Source of the DNA: Ctena decussata
Lineage: Eukaryota; Mollusca; Bivalvia; Lucinida; Lucinidae
Reading direction: 5' to 3'
Assembly (NCBI GenBank): GCA_963989385.1
Contig: OZ022502.1
Location: 11,705,001-11,769,000 of the forward strand
Length of the DNA stretch: 64,000 nt
Part shown: positions 11,283-22,430 of the stretch, in pieces
Position numbering within the stretch: the first letter of the stretch is position 1
Layout of the letters: the number at the start of each line of letters is the position of its first letter
The notes under the pieces: generated by a model
The model's input: the letters and a program-made list of their open reading frames with translations, nothing else
What the model was told of the DNA's origin: nothing
Database searches by the model: none
Position numbers and translations under genes: made by a program

Positions 11283-12110
11283 TAGTGTTTTATTTACAGT
11301 CACTTCAGCGCTTTTGCTCACACAGTCGTTTCAGTGCTTTTATTTAGCCATTTCAAGGCCTTTACTTACATTTACAATTATGTCAAGGCTTTTATTTAGA
11401 GGCGTTCCTGTGTTTTTATTTACAGTCATTCCTTTGTTCTTGTCTTGAAGTAATTTCAGTGCTTCTATTAGCAAAGGGTTTAGTGTTTTATTTACAGTCA
11501 ATTCAGTATTTTTATTTACAGTAGCTTCAGTGCTTTTATTCCAGTGCTTCCATCTACAGTTACTTCGGTTTTTACGTACATTCATTCCAGTGCTTTTATT
11601 TACAGTCATTCCAGTGTTTTTACGTACAGTCATCCCAGCGCTTTTATGTTGTCATTTCAATGCATTTTCTTACAGAGACTTCAAAGCTTTTATTTAGAGA
11701 TATACAACTTTTTTATTTACAGGCATCGTAGTGTATTTACTTAGAGTCATTTGTGTGCTTTTATAACCAGTAGATCCAGTGCTTTTATTTACAGTCATTT
11801 ACAATTATTTCAGTTTTAATGTTTTCATGTACAGTCATTTCGAATTCAGTTCTTTTATTTACAGTCATTTAAGTGTTTTTACTGACAGTCATTTCGGTGC
11901 TTTTATTCAGTCATCTCATAACCTTTACTTACATTTATTTCAAAGCTATATTTTAAAGTCAGTCCATTGTTTTTATTGACAGTCATTCCAGTGTTGTTTT
12001 TTATCTTACAGTAATTTCAGTGCTTTGACCAACAGTAGGTTCAGTGCTTTTATTTACAGTAATTTCAGCGTTTATACTTACAGTCATTCCAGTGCTTTAC
12101 ATTACTTTTC
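11283..12110. repeat. 24-bp-period satellite, array 1
   Basis: Degenerate head-to-tail units with the consensus 'cagtcatttcagtgctttta' followed by 'ttta'. Because the period is 24 bp, frames stay open and encode an 8-residue repeat on the minus strand (TVNKNTGM-like). That creates the predicted proteins here, which I treat as satellite artefacts. The array runs directly into a reverse-transcriptase relic. Confidence 0.85.
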
Positions 12111-12612
12111 TAACAGAATGTTGGCATTCCAATGGGCACTAACTGCGCCCCCTTACTTGCCGAGTTATTCCTGTATGGTAAAGAGGCGGAGTTTATTCAT
12201 GGGCTCAAAAAAAGCAGGTAAAAACCGCCTTGCACATCAATTCAACTTCTTATACAGGAGCATAGATGATGTTCTATCTCTGAATAATTCAAAGATTTTG
12301 GAGTTTACTAATATCATCTACCCATGTGAACTTGAAATTAAGGATCCACAAAGTCCAGTTCATCATTCTCAAACTTAGGTTGTTATCTCTATATTGACAA
12401 AGGAAAACTTGTTGCTAGGCTTTATGACAAGAGGAACGACTTCAATTTTCTCATAGTAAACTTTCCAGTTCTGAGTAGCAATGTTCTTTCGGCACTTGCC
12501 TATGGCTTGCATATGGAGTTTATGTCTCTCAGTTAGCTCGCTATGCTGCAGCCTGTTTCAGCTCTCAAGATTTTGTTGATAGAGGGAAGCTACACACCAG
12601 CACATTGTTGTC
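12110..12612 (+). pseudogene. Reverse-transcriptase relic A1, probably Penelope-like
   Basis: One frame reads IPMGTNCAPLLAELFLYG, a fingers/palm motif B. After a frameshift and stop near 12215 the next frame gives AHQFNFLYRSIDDVLSLNNS, where SIDD stands for the catalytic YIDD, then IIYPCELEIKD. A third stretch gives CYLYIDKGKLVARLYDKRND. These phrases match a reverse-transcriptase family widespread in molluscs and cnidarians that I associate with Penelope-like elements. Several frameshifts and stops make it dead. There is no upstream start and no endonuclease domain. It sits in satellite DNA and is duplicated at 14511. Confidence 0.7.
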
Positions 12613-12726
12613 ACAAGGTTGGTTTAAACAGTATTTTATTCATTTAAGCTACATATATATATACAAATACAAATCATTTCAATGTAGGATCTGACGGTAA
12701 GCGCAATGCTTGTTTAATAGTCATCT

Positions 12727-13265
12727 CCTAGGTTGAATCACAAGGTTGAATCCTTGAATAATTCACAAAGGTTTCGGAGTTTATCGATATCAGCTACCCA
12801 ATTGAACTTGTACTACAGAGTCCAGTTCATCTGCCCCATACTGTTGTATATTGACAATGGACAATTGTTTCCGTGCTTTATGACAAGTGGAGCGACTTCA
12901 GTTTTTCCATTTCTGAGTAGCAATATTCCTTCGTCATCTGCCAACACAGTTTATGTCTCTCAGTTAGTTTGCTAAGCTGTAGCCTGGCTCCAGTCGAATC
13001 TACTCTGGTGGTCAGATTCTATGTTCCTTTGCAAGGGATATATTGAACATAGGGTCTGTAGCCAGACTAGCTATGCTGCAGCCTGTTTCAACTATCAAGA
13101 CTTTGATGGAATAGGGAAGCTACTCACCAGCAAATTGTTGTCACAGGATTTTCGCCAAACGAAATTTGTTTCAACTCGTAAAAAATTCTGGGGAGTCACC
13201 TAGACCTCATTGATCCCTACAATGTTGTCGTTTCTAACCTTATTTCCGACCTGTCGGCCATTGCC
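12727..13265 (+). pseudogene. Reverse-transcriptase relic A2 (same family, second partial copy)
   Basis: Repeats the 3' part of the same reverse transcriptase: ESLNNSQRF, LLYIDNGQL, FPFLSSNIPSS, then VYVSQLVC and a stop. A segment of about 100 bp ('gctccagtcgaatc' to 'tctgtagccagac') interrupts the frame, after which YAAACFNYQDF, KLLTSKLLSQDF and KFWGVT continue the family pattern. A1 followed by A2 implies an internal duplication before the whole block was copied to 14.5-17.4 kb. Confidence 0.65.
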
Positions 13266-13267
13266 AA

Positions 13268-13474
13268 AACATAGTTTGGCTTTCAGTTACAACATAGTTT
13301 GGCTTTCAGTTACAACATTGTTTGGCTTTCAGTTACAACATAGTTTGGCTTTCAGTTACAACATAGTTTGGCTTTCAGTTACAACATAGTTTGGCTTTCA
13401 GTTACAACATAGTTTGGCTTTCAGTTACAACATAGTTTGGCTTTCAGTTACAACATAGTTTGGCTTTCAGTTAC
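13268..13474. repeat. 23-bp tandem repeat, nine copies
   Basis: Unit 'aacatagtttggctttcag' plus 'ttac', repeated nine times with almost no variation (207 bp = 9 x 23). The paralogous block near 17438 has only a fragment of a single unit, so the array expanded after the blocks diverged. Confidence 0.95.
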
Positions 13475-13697
13475 CGGACTTTATTTTCACTGACTTTTAC
13501 ATCAGATGCATAGACATGGCCAGAGTATTATATGAGGCAGGTGATGCTTACTAATTGCGAGCATCTGGTCACACTTCCTTTTTTTTTTTTTTTTTTTTTT
13601 TGGGGGGGGGGGGGTCATGCCTCTGTATCTAAATATTTCGGAATAGTCTATTTTCTTACGGATTACATGATATCGGACTTATGTTTTTGGTTCATTC
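13475..13697. repeat. 3' flank of relic block A with T and G runs
   Basis: The relic frame continues as LPDFIFTDFYIRCIDMARVL before decaying. A T run of about 23 bp (13579-13601) followed by a G run of about 13 bp replaces the shorter 'tttttgtgggg' of the paralogous block at 17550. The remaining sequence matches 17439-17652. Confidence 0.7.
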
Positions 13698-14088
13698 TCT
13701 TCCAGTGTATTTACTTACAGTCATTTCAATTCACAGTCATTTCAGAGCCTTTAATTGGTCAATTCAATGCTTTTATTTAGTCATTTCAAGGCCTTTACTC
13801 ACAGTGATTTCGAAGCTTTTATGTAGAGTCAGACCAAAGTTTATTTTACAGTCATTCCAGTGTTTTAACTAACAGTTATTTCAGTGCTTTTATTAACAGA
13901 GGTAGAGTGTTTTTATTAATAGTCATTTTAGTGCTTATATTTACAGTCATTTCAGCACTTTATTGACAGTCGTTCCAGTGCTTTTATTTACAGTTATTTC
14001 AGTTTTTATGTACAGTCCTTTCAGTGCTTTTATTTACAGTCATACCAGTGATTTTATTTATAGTCATTCAAGTGCTTTTATTAAATCA
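13698..14088. repeat. 24-bp-period satellite, array 2
   Basis: Same consensus as array 1 ('tttcagtgcttttatttaca'). It is interrupted by a MITE at 14089-14445 and resumes briefly at 14455-14505 before relic block B. Confidence 0.85.
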
Positions 14089-14445
14089 TTTTATCATATG
14101 ACGTCGCATCTGAGTGTGTAATAAAGCCATGCATTAAATGCGATAATCCACTAGTGGATTAAATATGCAAATTACGTCGTAACGTTATACGTTGACGTCC
14201 ATAAAAACGTTGCGTTTTCTAATGGCGAAATCGTGACGTTTTAGTGCAAATTCTGCTGATAAAATGCGATTTTAGTGTCATATGATAAATAGAATCTTGC
14301 ATTCGTGCTCCTGTATTACTGAATTTATTAAACTCGTTTGGGAAAACCGATAAGATGCTCGGCAAAGCCTCGCATCTTATCTTTTTCCCCAACTCGTTTA
14401 ATAAATTCAATAATACATGAGCACTCATGTAAGATCCTCTATTTA
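14089..14445. mobile_element. Family C MITE, copy 1
   Basis: Begins TTTTATCATATGACGTCG and ends GTAAGATCCTCTATTTAA. A terminal palindrome (about 14310-14410) has 'ttattaaactcgtttgggaa' with its complement around 'gctcggcaaagcctcg'. Relatives lie at 36903-37203 and 59370-59672, with a fragment at 32035-32125. Non-coding and inserted into satellite array 2. Confidence 0.7.
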
Positions 14446-14510
14446 ATTTTAACGTTCAGTTATTTCAGTGTTTTTATTTACAGTCATTCCAGTGCTTTAC
14501 ATTACTTTTC

Positions 14511-14894
14511 TAACAGAATGTTGGCATTCCAATGGGCACTAACTGCGCCCCCTTACTTGCCGAGTTATTCCGGTATGGTAATGATGCGGAGTTTTTTCAT
14601 GGGGCTCAAAAGCAGGTAAAAACCGCCTTGCACATCAATTCAACTTCTCATACAGGAGCATAGATGATGTCCTATCTCTGAATAATTCAAAGATTTTGGA
14701 GTTTACTAATATCACCTACCCATGTGAACTTGAAATTAAGGATCCACAAAGTCCAGTTCATCCTTCTCCAACTTAGGTTGTTATCTCTATATTGACAATG
14801 GAAAGCTTGTTACTAGGCTTTATGACAAGAGGAACGACTTCAATTTTCCCATAGTAAACTTTCCATTTCTGAGTAGCAATATTCTTTCGGCACT
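14511..14894 (+). pseudogene. Reverse-transcriptase relic B1, 5' part
   Basis: Paralogue of relic A1, with the same IPMGTNCAPLLAELF motif and DDVLSLNNS after a frameshift. It stops abruptly at 'ttctttcggcact' (14882-14894), exactly where relic A1 continues into 'tgcctatgg'. The continuation is found at 16756, on the far side of an inserted transposon. CGGCACT occurs on both sides of the insertion. Confidence 0.75.
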
Positions 14895-16755
14895 GAGAGA
14901 CCGCAATATTCACAGAACGCATTTTTCACACGTGTGTGATGAATATGGTCTTATTCTTCACATTTTGCCAGTGTGACAAATACGTTCGGATTTTATTGCG
15001 ATTTTCAATAGAAACGCATTTTTCACAGATACGGCAAGGGAAGCTTGAGAATGAATGATTTGTTATTCCTTGCAGCTACAACTATGAGTTGAGCCCGAAC
15101 TGCACTGAGCCTTCCGCTCTTGGAGAGTTTATAGGAAAAGCATTCTCTGATGTCCTCCGTCCGTTCTCTGACGTCGTCTGTCAACACCTTCGAGCTGTTA
15201 TATCTCTTAAGCGTTTGGGTCAATCTCAATATAGCGTTCGCAAGGCTGGGGAACGAAGACATGTCCTTTAAGACAACTGCTTGAGAGTTCGGTTGCTATG
15301 GCAAGTGAGATACCCCGTAGACTTATAACTGTGAGATGCTTCTGACCAGCCTAGCTTCTTGAAACTTGCAGATAACTAAGACAGGCATTAAATCTTAGAC
15401 AAACTGACAACTGTTCAGATCCGACCGATGATGTCGAAATTATGTGTCATCACAATTGCCGATAAAGTCCATACTAGTACAATTAACCTTATGACAAGTC
15501 TAACACCTTCCTTATTGACTTTATTATTTAACTGGTAAATTCCTTTCCAATAGATAAGATAAAGCATGCAATACTGCTTGAATTTTTTAGCACTTCATCA
15601 AATTTTCGGGGCGAAAAACAGAGTTTGACTGAGACATGATACACTGTATCCATTTCGACCAGGGTTTGAATTTGTTTGGGTCTAGTTGTGGTCTGGAGTG
15701 AATTAAAGAATTCTAAGTTCATTCTTAATTACATCCCATATTTTATTACCTGGTTCCTCTCTGGTGAAAACAGAACTGTGCCCCCAGTTTTGAAATAATT
15801 TGTGGGAACATGTTGATTTTGGTTCATCCGTTCGTCCGTCCGTTCGTGATGCTTTATTTGTATCAAGTTTTCTGAAACTACCTTTTAACATTTTGAAGCG
15901 GAAACGATTCGTGACGGGCAGACAGGTAGGCAACTATGGGAAAACGATGTCTTCCCTCCTATTTCTATCTGGGTATAGATTTCCCCCATGAAACCTTATA
16001 CCAACACGCAAATGAATGCCTTTAACCTTGATGCAGCACAGGGGACTGTTATGAAGAAGCTACCCCGCAAACGTTTGTATTTGAAATGCCTAATATTGCA
16101 CAGGAATACCGCAAGGTCTCCTCCCGCTGGATTAGGGTACCGCCCAACTATTAGTACTAGAAGCTGTGCACTACAGCTTATGTCACCAGAATACATGTGA
16201 ATTAAAACCAAACAAGGTAAAGGTTTTCCATATTCTTGTGGCCGTAGGGACAGTATTGTTTGAGCCTTCAGTGTCTTAAGCACAGGTTATGAAAGAGGGA
16301 GCCTATCCCTCTCTTTTCGTAGCATTCACCCTTCCCTAATTCGAAACAGGTACCCCTTTACTGCTGGGAAGACAAAATGGGTTTTTATAGTCGTTGATCC
16401 GACGGGAGACTGGAACCTGTGACCTTCTGTGCGGAAGAGCAGAGCAGATTTCTGAGTCTTCTTTTTTGTTTACTGTACCATTTTCTATCTACTATAACTT
16501 TCGCAATTTTAGGGTTATAAAAATGTCAAGAAGTGAAAAATGCGTTTTTGTGATATTTTGTCATATTTTAGGGGTGTTGCATGCGTTTGGAAAATTACGT
16601 TTTCATGGTACATATCGAACGCAAATTTCACAGATATGTGAAAAATGCGTTCGAATTCTGTGAAAAATGCGACCGGATTTGTCACACGTGTGAAAAATGC
16701 GAACACATTTTTCACACAAGTGAAAAATGCGTTCTGTGAATATTGCGGTCTCACA
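14895..16755. mobile_element. DNA transposon of 1.86 kb inserted in relic B1
   Basis: Inverted termini start gagaccgcaatattcacaga and continue through 'cgcatttttcaca', about 35 bp matching at both ends. Copies of CGGCACT flank it (14888-14894 and 16756-16762), consistent with a 7-bp target duplication, and paralogue A gives the empty site. Subterminal 'cgcatttttcac' words recur several times near both ends (14910-15030 and 16625-16735). No transposase is recognisable; short ORFs such as the one at 15023-15262 have no family signature. A SINE is nested at 16213-16449. Confidence 0.8.
16213..16449 (-). mobile_element. SINE family 3, copy nested in transposon
   Basis: Read on the minus strand, the head has a B-box-like GGTTCCAGTCTCC, and the body runs to the 3' phrase complementary to 'aggtaaaggttttccatatt'. 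It shares 'cttccctaattcgaaa' and 'tttactgctggg' with the fuller copy at 33358-33638. Confidence 0.6.
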
Positions 16756-17438
16756 CGGCACTTGCCTATGGCTTGCATATGGAGTTTATGTCTCTCAGTT
16801 AGTTCGCTATGCTGCAGCCTTTTTCAGCTCTCAAGACTTTGTTGATAGAGAGAAGCTACTCACCAGCACATTGTTGTCACAAGGTTGAATCCTTGAATAA
16901 TTCACAAAGGTTTCGGAGTTTATCGATATCAGCTACCTAAGTGAACATGTAATTAAGGATACTACAGAGTCCAGTTCATCTGCCCCATACTGTTGTTATC
17001 TCTATATTGACAATGGACAATTGTTTCTATGCTTTACGACAAGTGGAACGACTTCGGTTTTTCCATTTCTGAGTAGCAGTATTCCTTCGTCACCTGCCAA
17101 TAGGGGTTGTGTCTGTCAGTTAGTTTGCTATGCTGTAGCCTTGCTCCAGTCGAGTCTGTATATTACTCCGGTGGTCAGATTCTATGTTCCTTTGCAGGGG
17201 ATATATTGAACATAGGGTCTGTAGCCAGACTAGCTATGCTGCAGCCTGTTTCAACTATCAAGACTTTGTTGGAAGAGGGAAGCTACACACCAGCAAATTG
17301 TTGTTACAGCGTTTTCGCCGAACGAAGAAACTTGTATCAACTCCTAAAAAGTTCTGGGGAGTCACCTAGACCTCATTGATCCCTACAATGTTGTCGTTTC
17401 TAACCTTATTTCCGACCTGTCGGCCATTGCCAAAATTC
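16756..17438 (+). pseudogene. Reverse-transcriptase relics B1 (3' part) and B2
   Basis: Resumes with 'cacttgcctatggcttgcat' and reproduces the A1 end, then directly the A2-like duplicate. It lacks the roughly 110-bp segment found between them in block A. Recognisable pieces include FPFLSSSIPSSPANRG, YAAACFNYQDFVG and KKFWGVT, with stops and frameshifts between them. Block B lacks the nine-copy 23-bp array of block A. Confidence 0.7.
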
Positions 17439-17652
17439 AGTTACCGGACTTTATTTTCACTGACTTTTCCATCAGATGCATAGACATGGCCAGTGTATTA
17501 TAAGAGGCAGGTGATGCTTACTACTCGCGAGCATCTGGTTACTCTTCTTTTTTGTGGGGTCCATGCCTGTGTATCTAAATATTTCGGAATAGTCTATTTT
17601 CTTACGGATTACATGATATCGGACTTATTATTTTTGGTACTTTGAACAATCT
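17439..17652. repeat. 3' flank of relic block B, paralogous to 13475-13697
   Basis: 'ggactttattttcactgact', 'catagacatggccag' and 'attacatgatatcggactta' are shared with block A. The shared flank shows that a whole block, and not only the reverse-transcriptase fragment, was duplicated. Confidence 0.75.
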
Positions 17653-19925
17653 ACTTTATACGAAAAGTCAGTTCAGACAGTGCTTTAATTTACAGTTATT
17701 TCAGTGCTTTTATCTGCAGCTCCCACATTGTATTTACTTTATACGAACAGTCAGTTAAGAAAGTGCTTTAATTAACATTTATTTCAGTGCTTTTATCTGC
17801 AGCTCCCACAGTGTATTTACTTACAGTCATTTGAATTTAGAGTCATTTTAGAGCCTTTAATTACAGTCATTTCAGTGATTTTATTTAGTCATTTCAAGGT
17901 CTTTACTTATAGCGATTTCAAAGCTTTTATGCAGAAACAGGCGAATGCTTATTTTACATTCATTCATGGGTTTTAACTAACAATCATTTCAGTGCTTTTA
18001 ATAACAGAAGGTAGTATGTTTTTATTATTAACAGTCATTTCAAAGCTTATATTTACAGCCATTTCAGCGCTTTACAGTGATTTTATTTACAGATATTTCC
18101 GTTTTTATGTACCGTCTTTTCAGTGCTTTTCTTTACAGTCATACCAGTGATTTTATTTACAGTCATTCCAGTGGTTTTATTAAGTTATTTCAGTTTTAAC
18201 GTTCAGCTATTTCAGTGTTTGTATTTACAGTCATTCTAATGCCTTAATTTACAGTCATCCAAGTGTTTTTATTAAGTCTACTCAAGGCCTTAACTAAAAT
18301 GTTTTTCAAAGCTTATATTAAGAGTCATTCCAATGTGTTTTTAAAGTCATTCCGTTTTTCTACTTATAGTCAGTACAGTGCTTTTATATGCAGAAGGTTC
18401 AGTGCATTTCGTTGGTCCTTTCAGTGCTTTTGTTTACAGTCATTTACTTGATTTTATTTAAAGTAATTTCAGTACATTTACTACAATCATTTTAGTGTTT
18501 TACTTACAGTTCTTACATTGTGAGTTTTATCAACAGTCATTTTAGTGGTTTGCTAACAGTCATTTCCGTGCCAGTGCTTTTACTTACAGTAATTCCAGAA
18601 TTGTATTTACATTCGTTTCAGTGCTTTATTAAGAGGCACTCCAGTGCTTTTTACAGTTATTCTAATTCTTTCATTAACAAACAACTCAGTGTTTTTATTT
18701 ACAGTATTTCCAATGTTTTGTTTTGCAGTTATTTATGTGGTTTTAATTACAGTCACATTCCAATGTTCTTACAGTCATTTCAGAGCTTTTATATACAGTC
18801 GTTTCAGTCCTTTTACTAACATTCATTTCATGAGTGCTTTTATATTTACAGTGATCCAAGGGCTTTATTAAGTCATTTCAATGTCTTTGCTTTCAGTGAT
18901 TTTTAAAACTCGTATTTACAGTAATTTGAGTTTCTGCGTTCAATGCAGGTATTTACAGTCATTCCGCTGCTTTTATTTACGGTTACTCAGTGTTTTTATT
19001 TTGTTATTTCAAGACCTTTACCTACAGTGTTTTCAAATCTTTGATTTACAAGCATGTCAGATTGATTTACAATCATGTCAGTGCGTGTACTTAGAGTCAT
19101 ACCAGTTTTTATTTACAACCATTTTGTATTTTTACCTAGCCATTTCATTGCTTTTATTTATAGAATGCTCAGTGCTTTTATATAAAGTCATTTAAGTGCT
19201 GTGCTAACTAATAGTGATTCCAGTGTTATTATTTACCGTCGTATACGTGTTTTCACTTACTGTCAATTCAGTGATTTCATAACGTCAGTTCAGCGCTTTT
19301 AGTAACAGTCATTCCAGTGCTTCACTTTCCAGTCATTTCAGTGCTTTTATTTACAGTAATTCCAATGTTTTTTTATTTGCAGTCTTTCAGTGGTTCTATT
19401 TACAGTCTTATTCCAGTGTTTTTTTCGTAGTCTTTTCAGTGCTTTTTTACAGTCGTGTCAGTGTTATTATTATAGTTATTTAAATGTTTTTATTTACAGT
19501 CATTTTAGTGCTTATTACAGTCATTTCACTGCTTTTACTTACAGTCATTTCAGTGCACAAGGCCTCTACTTACAGTGATATCAGTCCTTTAGTTTACAGT
19601 TATTCCAATGTTTCTATTTGAAGTCATCAAGGTGTTCTTATTTACAGTCATTCCAGTGTGCGTTCTTACAGTCATTTCAGTGCTTTTATTTATTCTCGTT
19701 TCAGTGTTAATATTAACCGTCGTTTCAGTCCTTTTTTCAGTCACTTCAGAGCTTTTATTTACAGTCGTTTCAGTGCATTTACTTACAATCATAGTAGTGC
19801 TGTTTAAGTCATTTCAGTTCTTTCCGTACAGTCATCTTACAGTCATATTAGTGCTGTTATTTAAAGTCATTTCAGTGCCTTATCCATACAGTCAGTTCAG
19901 TGCTTTTCTTTACAGTCATTCAGGT
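17653..19925. repeat. 24-bp-period satellite, array 3 (about 2.3 kb)
   Basis: Longest array of the 'tttcagtgcttttatttaca' satellite, strongly diverged among units. Its left edge has a longer direct repeat of roughly 105 bp (about 17655-17760 and 17760-17840, each with 'cttttatctgcagctcccac'). Open frames of 60-110 codons on both strands follow the 8-codon period and are not considered genes. Confidence 0.85.
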
Positions 19926-20430
19926 ACGGTTAGACTTTAAAACATCTTCGAGAAAGGTGATTTGCTTGGAAAACGGTAGTTTTGTACACAAAAAAAAATC
20001 ATTTTACTGCTTCACCATGTTCACCATCAATACTGATCTTAAAGGCCATACCCTGGTGGAGCTTTGGTGAAATTTAAATGAGTTAACTCAGTAAGCCAGA
20101 GCCTAGATAAAGTGGCTATTTGAAGGTGAGTCTAAGTTAATTTCTTGTAATACTACATAAAACGTATGGCGCAAGCACTCGTTAGAACCGTCTCGTGGAG
20201 AAGATTCAAATTATGGATAAACACATATGTTTTATGGAAAAAAAATAAATAAAAACTATCCCATAATTATCTTCAAATACTGACTTTATCGGGGGCCTCT
20301 GTGAGTGTTATAAAACAAATCAGCGAAAAATCTGATCACAAAGTCGAACAACTTTTGTGACTTCCTATTTGCTTCCCCTCGCGGATGAAGCCCCTAAAAA
20401 TTGTCTACTGATAAAGGAAATAGTCTGTGC
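19926..20430. other. No gene; family D MITE fragment at 20165-20290
   Basis: 'agaaccgtctcgtgg', 'cacatatgttttatgg' and 'ataattatcttcaaatac' at 20180-20280 match the right half of the family D palindrome. The remainder is unrecognised. Confidence 0.4.
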
Positions 20431-20627
20431 CCACAGCTGTTGATTTGAGGGAGTATTTGATGGTAATTAGAGATAATTATCTCTCATTGAAAATATATCT
20501 TGTGACCCCTCATATGAACCGTCTCATCGAGACGGTTCAGATGAGGGGCCACAACATATGTTTATATGCAGAATTAACAAAATTATCCCTTATTATGCCA
20601 AATACTCCCTCTTATCTAGAGCTCTGG
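20431..20627. mobile_element. Family D palindromic MITE, copy 1
   Basis: The ends are complementary: GAGGGAGTATTTGATGGTAA against a right end of 'ccaaatactccctc', followed by 'ttatctagagctct'. The centre is 'gaaccgtctcatcgagacgg', bordered by 'cttgtgacccctcat' and 'atgaggggccacaaca'. The 81-codon frame over it follows the palindrome. Full copies: 23543, 34909, 37509. Confidence 0.8.
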
Positions 20628-20739
20628 TTCCTCTGGGTGATATTCATTCCTTTAAGAGTTGACCCCTTTTGAACAAGGGTAGCAAAACTGGTAGAGTTGT
20701 TTCCCCTGAAAGAATACCCGTTGATCTTAAAATAAAAAA

Positions 20740-20977
20740 TGAGCCGCAACACGAGAAAACCAACAAAGTGGTCGTGCGCCCAGCGCAGACTCAGGTCAGC
20801 CTGGGCATCCGCCCAGTCTGATCAGAGTCTTCGCTGTCCGCGTGGAGGTAGCTTAGACCCTTAGCTACCCTATAAGCGCTTAATGAAGAGTCTGTACAAA
20901 CTAGGCAGATGCCCAGGCTGATCTGAGTGTGCACTGGGCGCACAACCACTTTGTTAGTTTTCTCGTGTCGCGGCACA
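20740..20977. mobile_element. Palindromic MITE family A, copy 2
   Basis: Starts TGAGCCGCAACACGAG and ends CTCGTGTCGCGGCAC, with both termini carrying point changes from the family consensus; the hairpin core is intact. Confidence 0.9.
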
Positions 20978-22199
20978 AATTACAAGCAAACTTACGTCAA
21001 ATGAATTCATCTCCAAATATCTTATCCAAATAGACGTCAAAACCTCACCACGTAATGATACTTTAATATTTGCTTGTGTCTTCTTTGTTAAAAAAGTTTT
21101 GTATGTATATGCATACTGTTTTGTTCTTTATAATAAGAAAACTATTCTTTAATGGCTGCTATCGCCTTGCAAGACCTACTGGTCAGCGTGTATGAATAAA
21201 CTGCAGACCAAGAAAACGTCGATATGTCAATAATTCCAACACAAGACTGACCATAGGTCAGCCAATATGTCTACTTGCAGCCAGCGTACTTTACAATTAC
21301 CCCAAGAAACCCAAATTATCAAACACTTCGGGTTTGCCGAAAACGTCAAAGTCTTGCAATCACTTGTAAGATACGACTAGCCATGAGCTAATGGAATATT
21401 TCCAAAACTATTTCCCTTTCCTTTCAAGATTTGCCGGTTTTATTACCCAACCCCTCTGTAACATTTAGCCCCTTTTATACCAAGAACTCTATAGGATAAG
21501 TCTTACCTGTTTTAATCAAATGGATGGTTGGAATATTAAAGCCTTGCATATCACAGACACTCTGCCATATTCCTCAGACTTTAGCATAGAAGCATGTTGC
21601 ATATATTAAAGCCACGTGGTGTCCTTCACAGCAACATAGAGAGATAGGGTGACTATTTTATACAAAAGGATGCCGTTTTGTTTGCATGTAACAAAATCAA
21701 AATTCATTTCAATGAATTCTAATAACATGGAAATAATATTTCAAATAATAAAAACATGACAAACAGTTATAATGCATAACAATACATTAGTTTGGAATGA
21801 GGGCGTCGCATTTGAAGTCTATGGCTACAGCAGAGGCATCTCTGTCAATTGTTGTGCTTGTTCGGCGCTTTTAAAGGTTAAAACTGTATAGACGAAGCGG
21901 TTCTAACGTGTTTCTTCAGAATCAACAATTAGTTTTTGTTTTTGTCATAGTTAAATTGTCAAATGGTAATACCAGCCTGGCGCATTAAGGCGTTACACAT
22001 TTTATTATTGTATAACTTATTTCAAAAACTTTAATAATCATTAAATCTGAAATTATAAGTTGCTTTGATCTGTCATAATCACGAATAATAAAATTATGCC
22101 ACTACATATCAATGTAGCACAATGCTTTTGCAGAGTTCCCGTTGAGGTCGTGCCTATGATAATACTTGTGTTATCAATTTCTTTTCACTTTTTCGTACA
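20978..22199. other. No recognised gene or repeat
   Basis: About 1.2 kb of AT-rich, apparently single-copy DNA. I read all frames and saw no coding run longer than chance and no inverted repeats. It is one of the few stretches not visibly made of repeats. Confidence 0.35.
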
Positions 22200-22202
22200 A
22201 AC

Positions 22203-22257
22203 ATGTTTTGGACCCACATTAGAACTGCCTCATAGAGGCGGTTCTAATGAGGGCCCA
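22203..22257. repeat. Family D core palindrome
   Basis: 'agaactgcctcatagaggcg' with its complementary right half inside 'gacccacatt..aatgagggccc' corresponds to the centre of family D without the outer arms. Confidence 0.6.
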
Positions 22258-22430
22258 CAACGCTTATTTTGTACATGTTTTACTGAGAAATCTTAGAAAA
22301 ATACAGGAATTATCACCATTTTTTTTCTACCTCTGCTGTTGAGCTTCGCAACATAAATTATGCTTAGAGAGTTACTGCTATTGGTCAGTTGATCTTGCAG
22401 AATATATCCTACGCATTCCAGTTAAGTGGC

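Noticed and set aside
11236..11979. ORFs in the 24-bp satellite, including a 97-codon minus-strand frame with TVNKNTGM repeats
   Set aside because: The 8-residue periodicity follows the 24-bp unit; no start context or flanking gene structure.
13268..13474. CRISPR-like regular array
   Set aside because: Units abut with no spacers, the genome is eukaryotic, and there are no cas genes; this is an ordinary tandem repeat.
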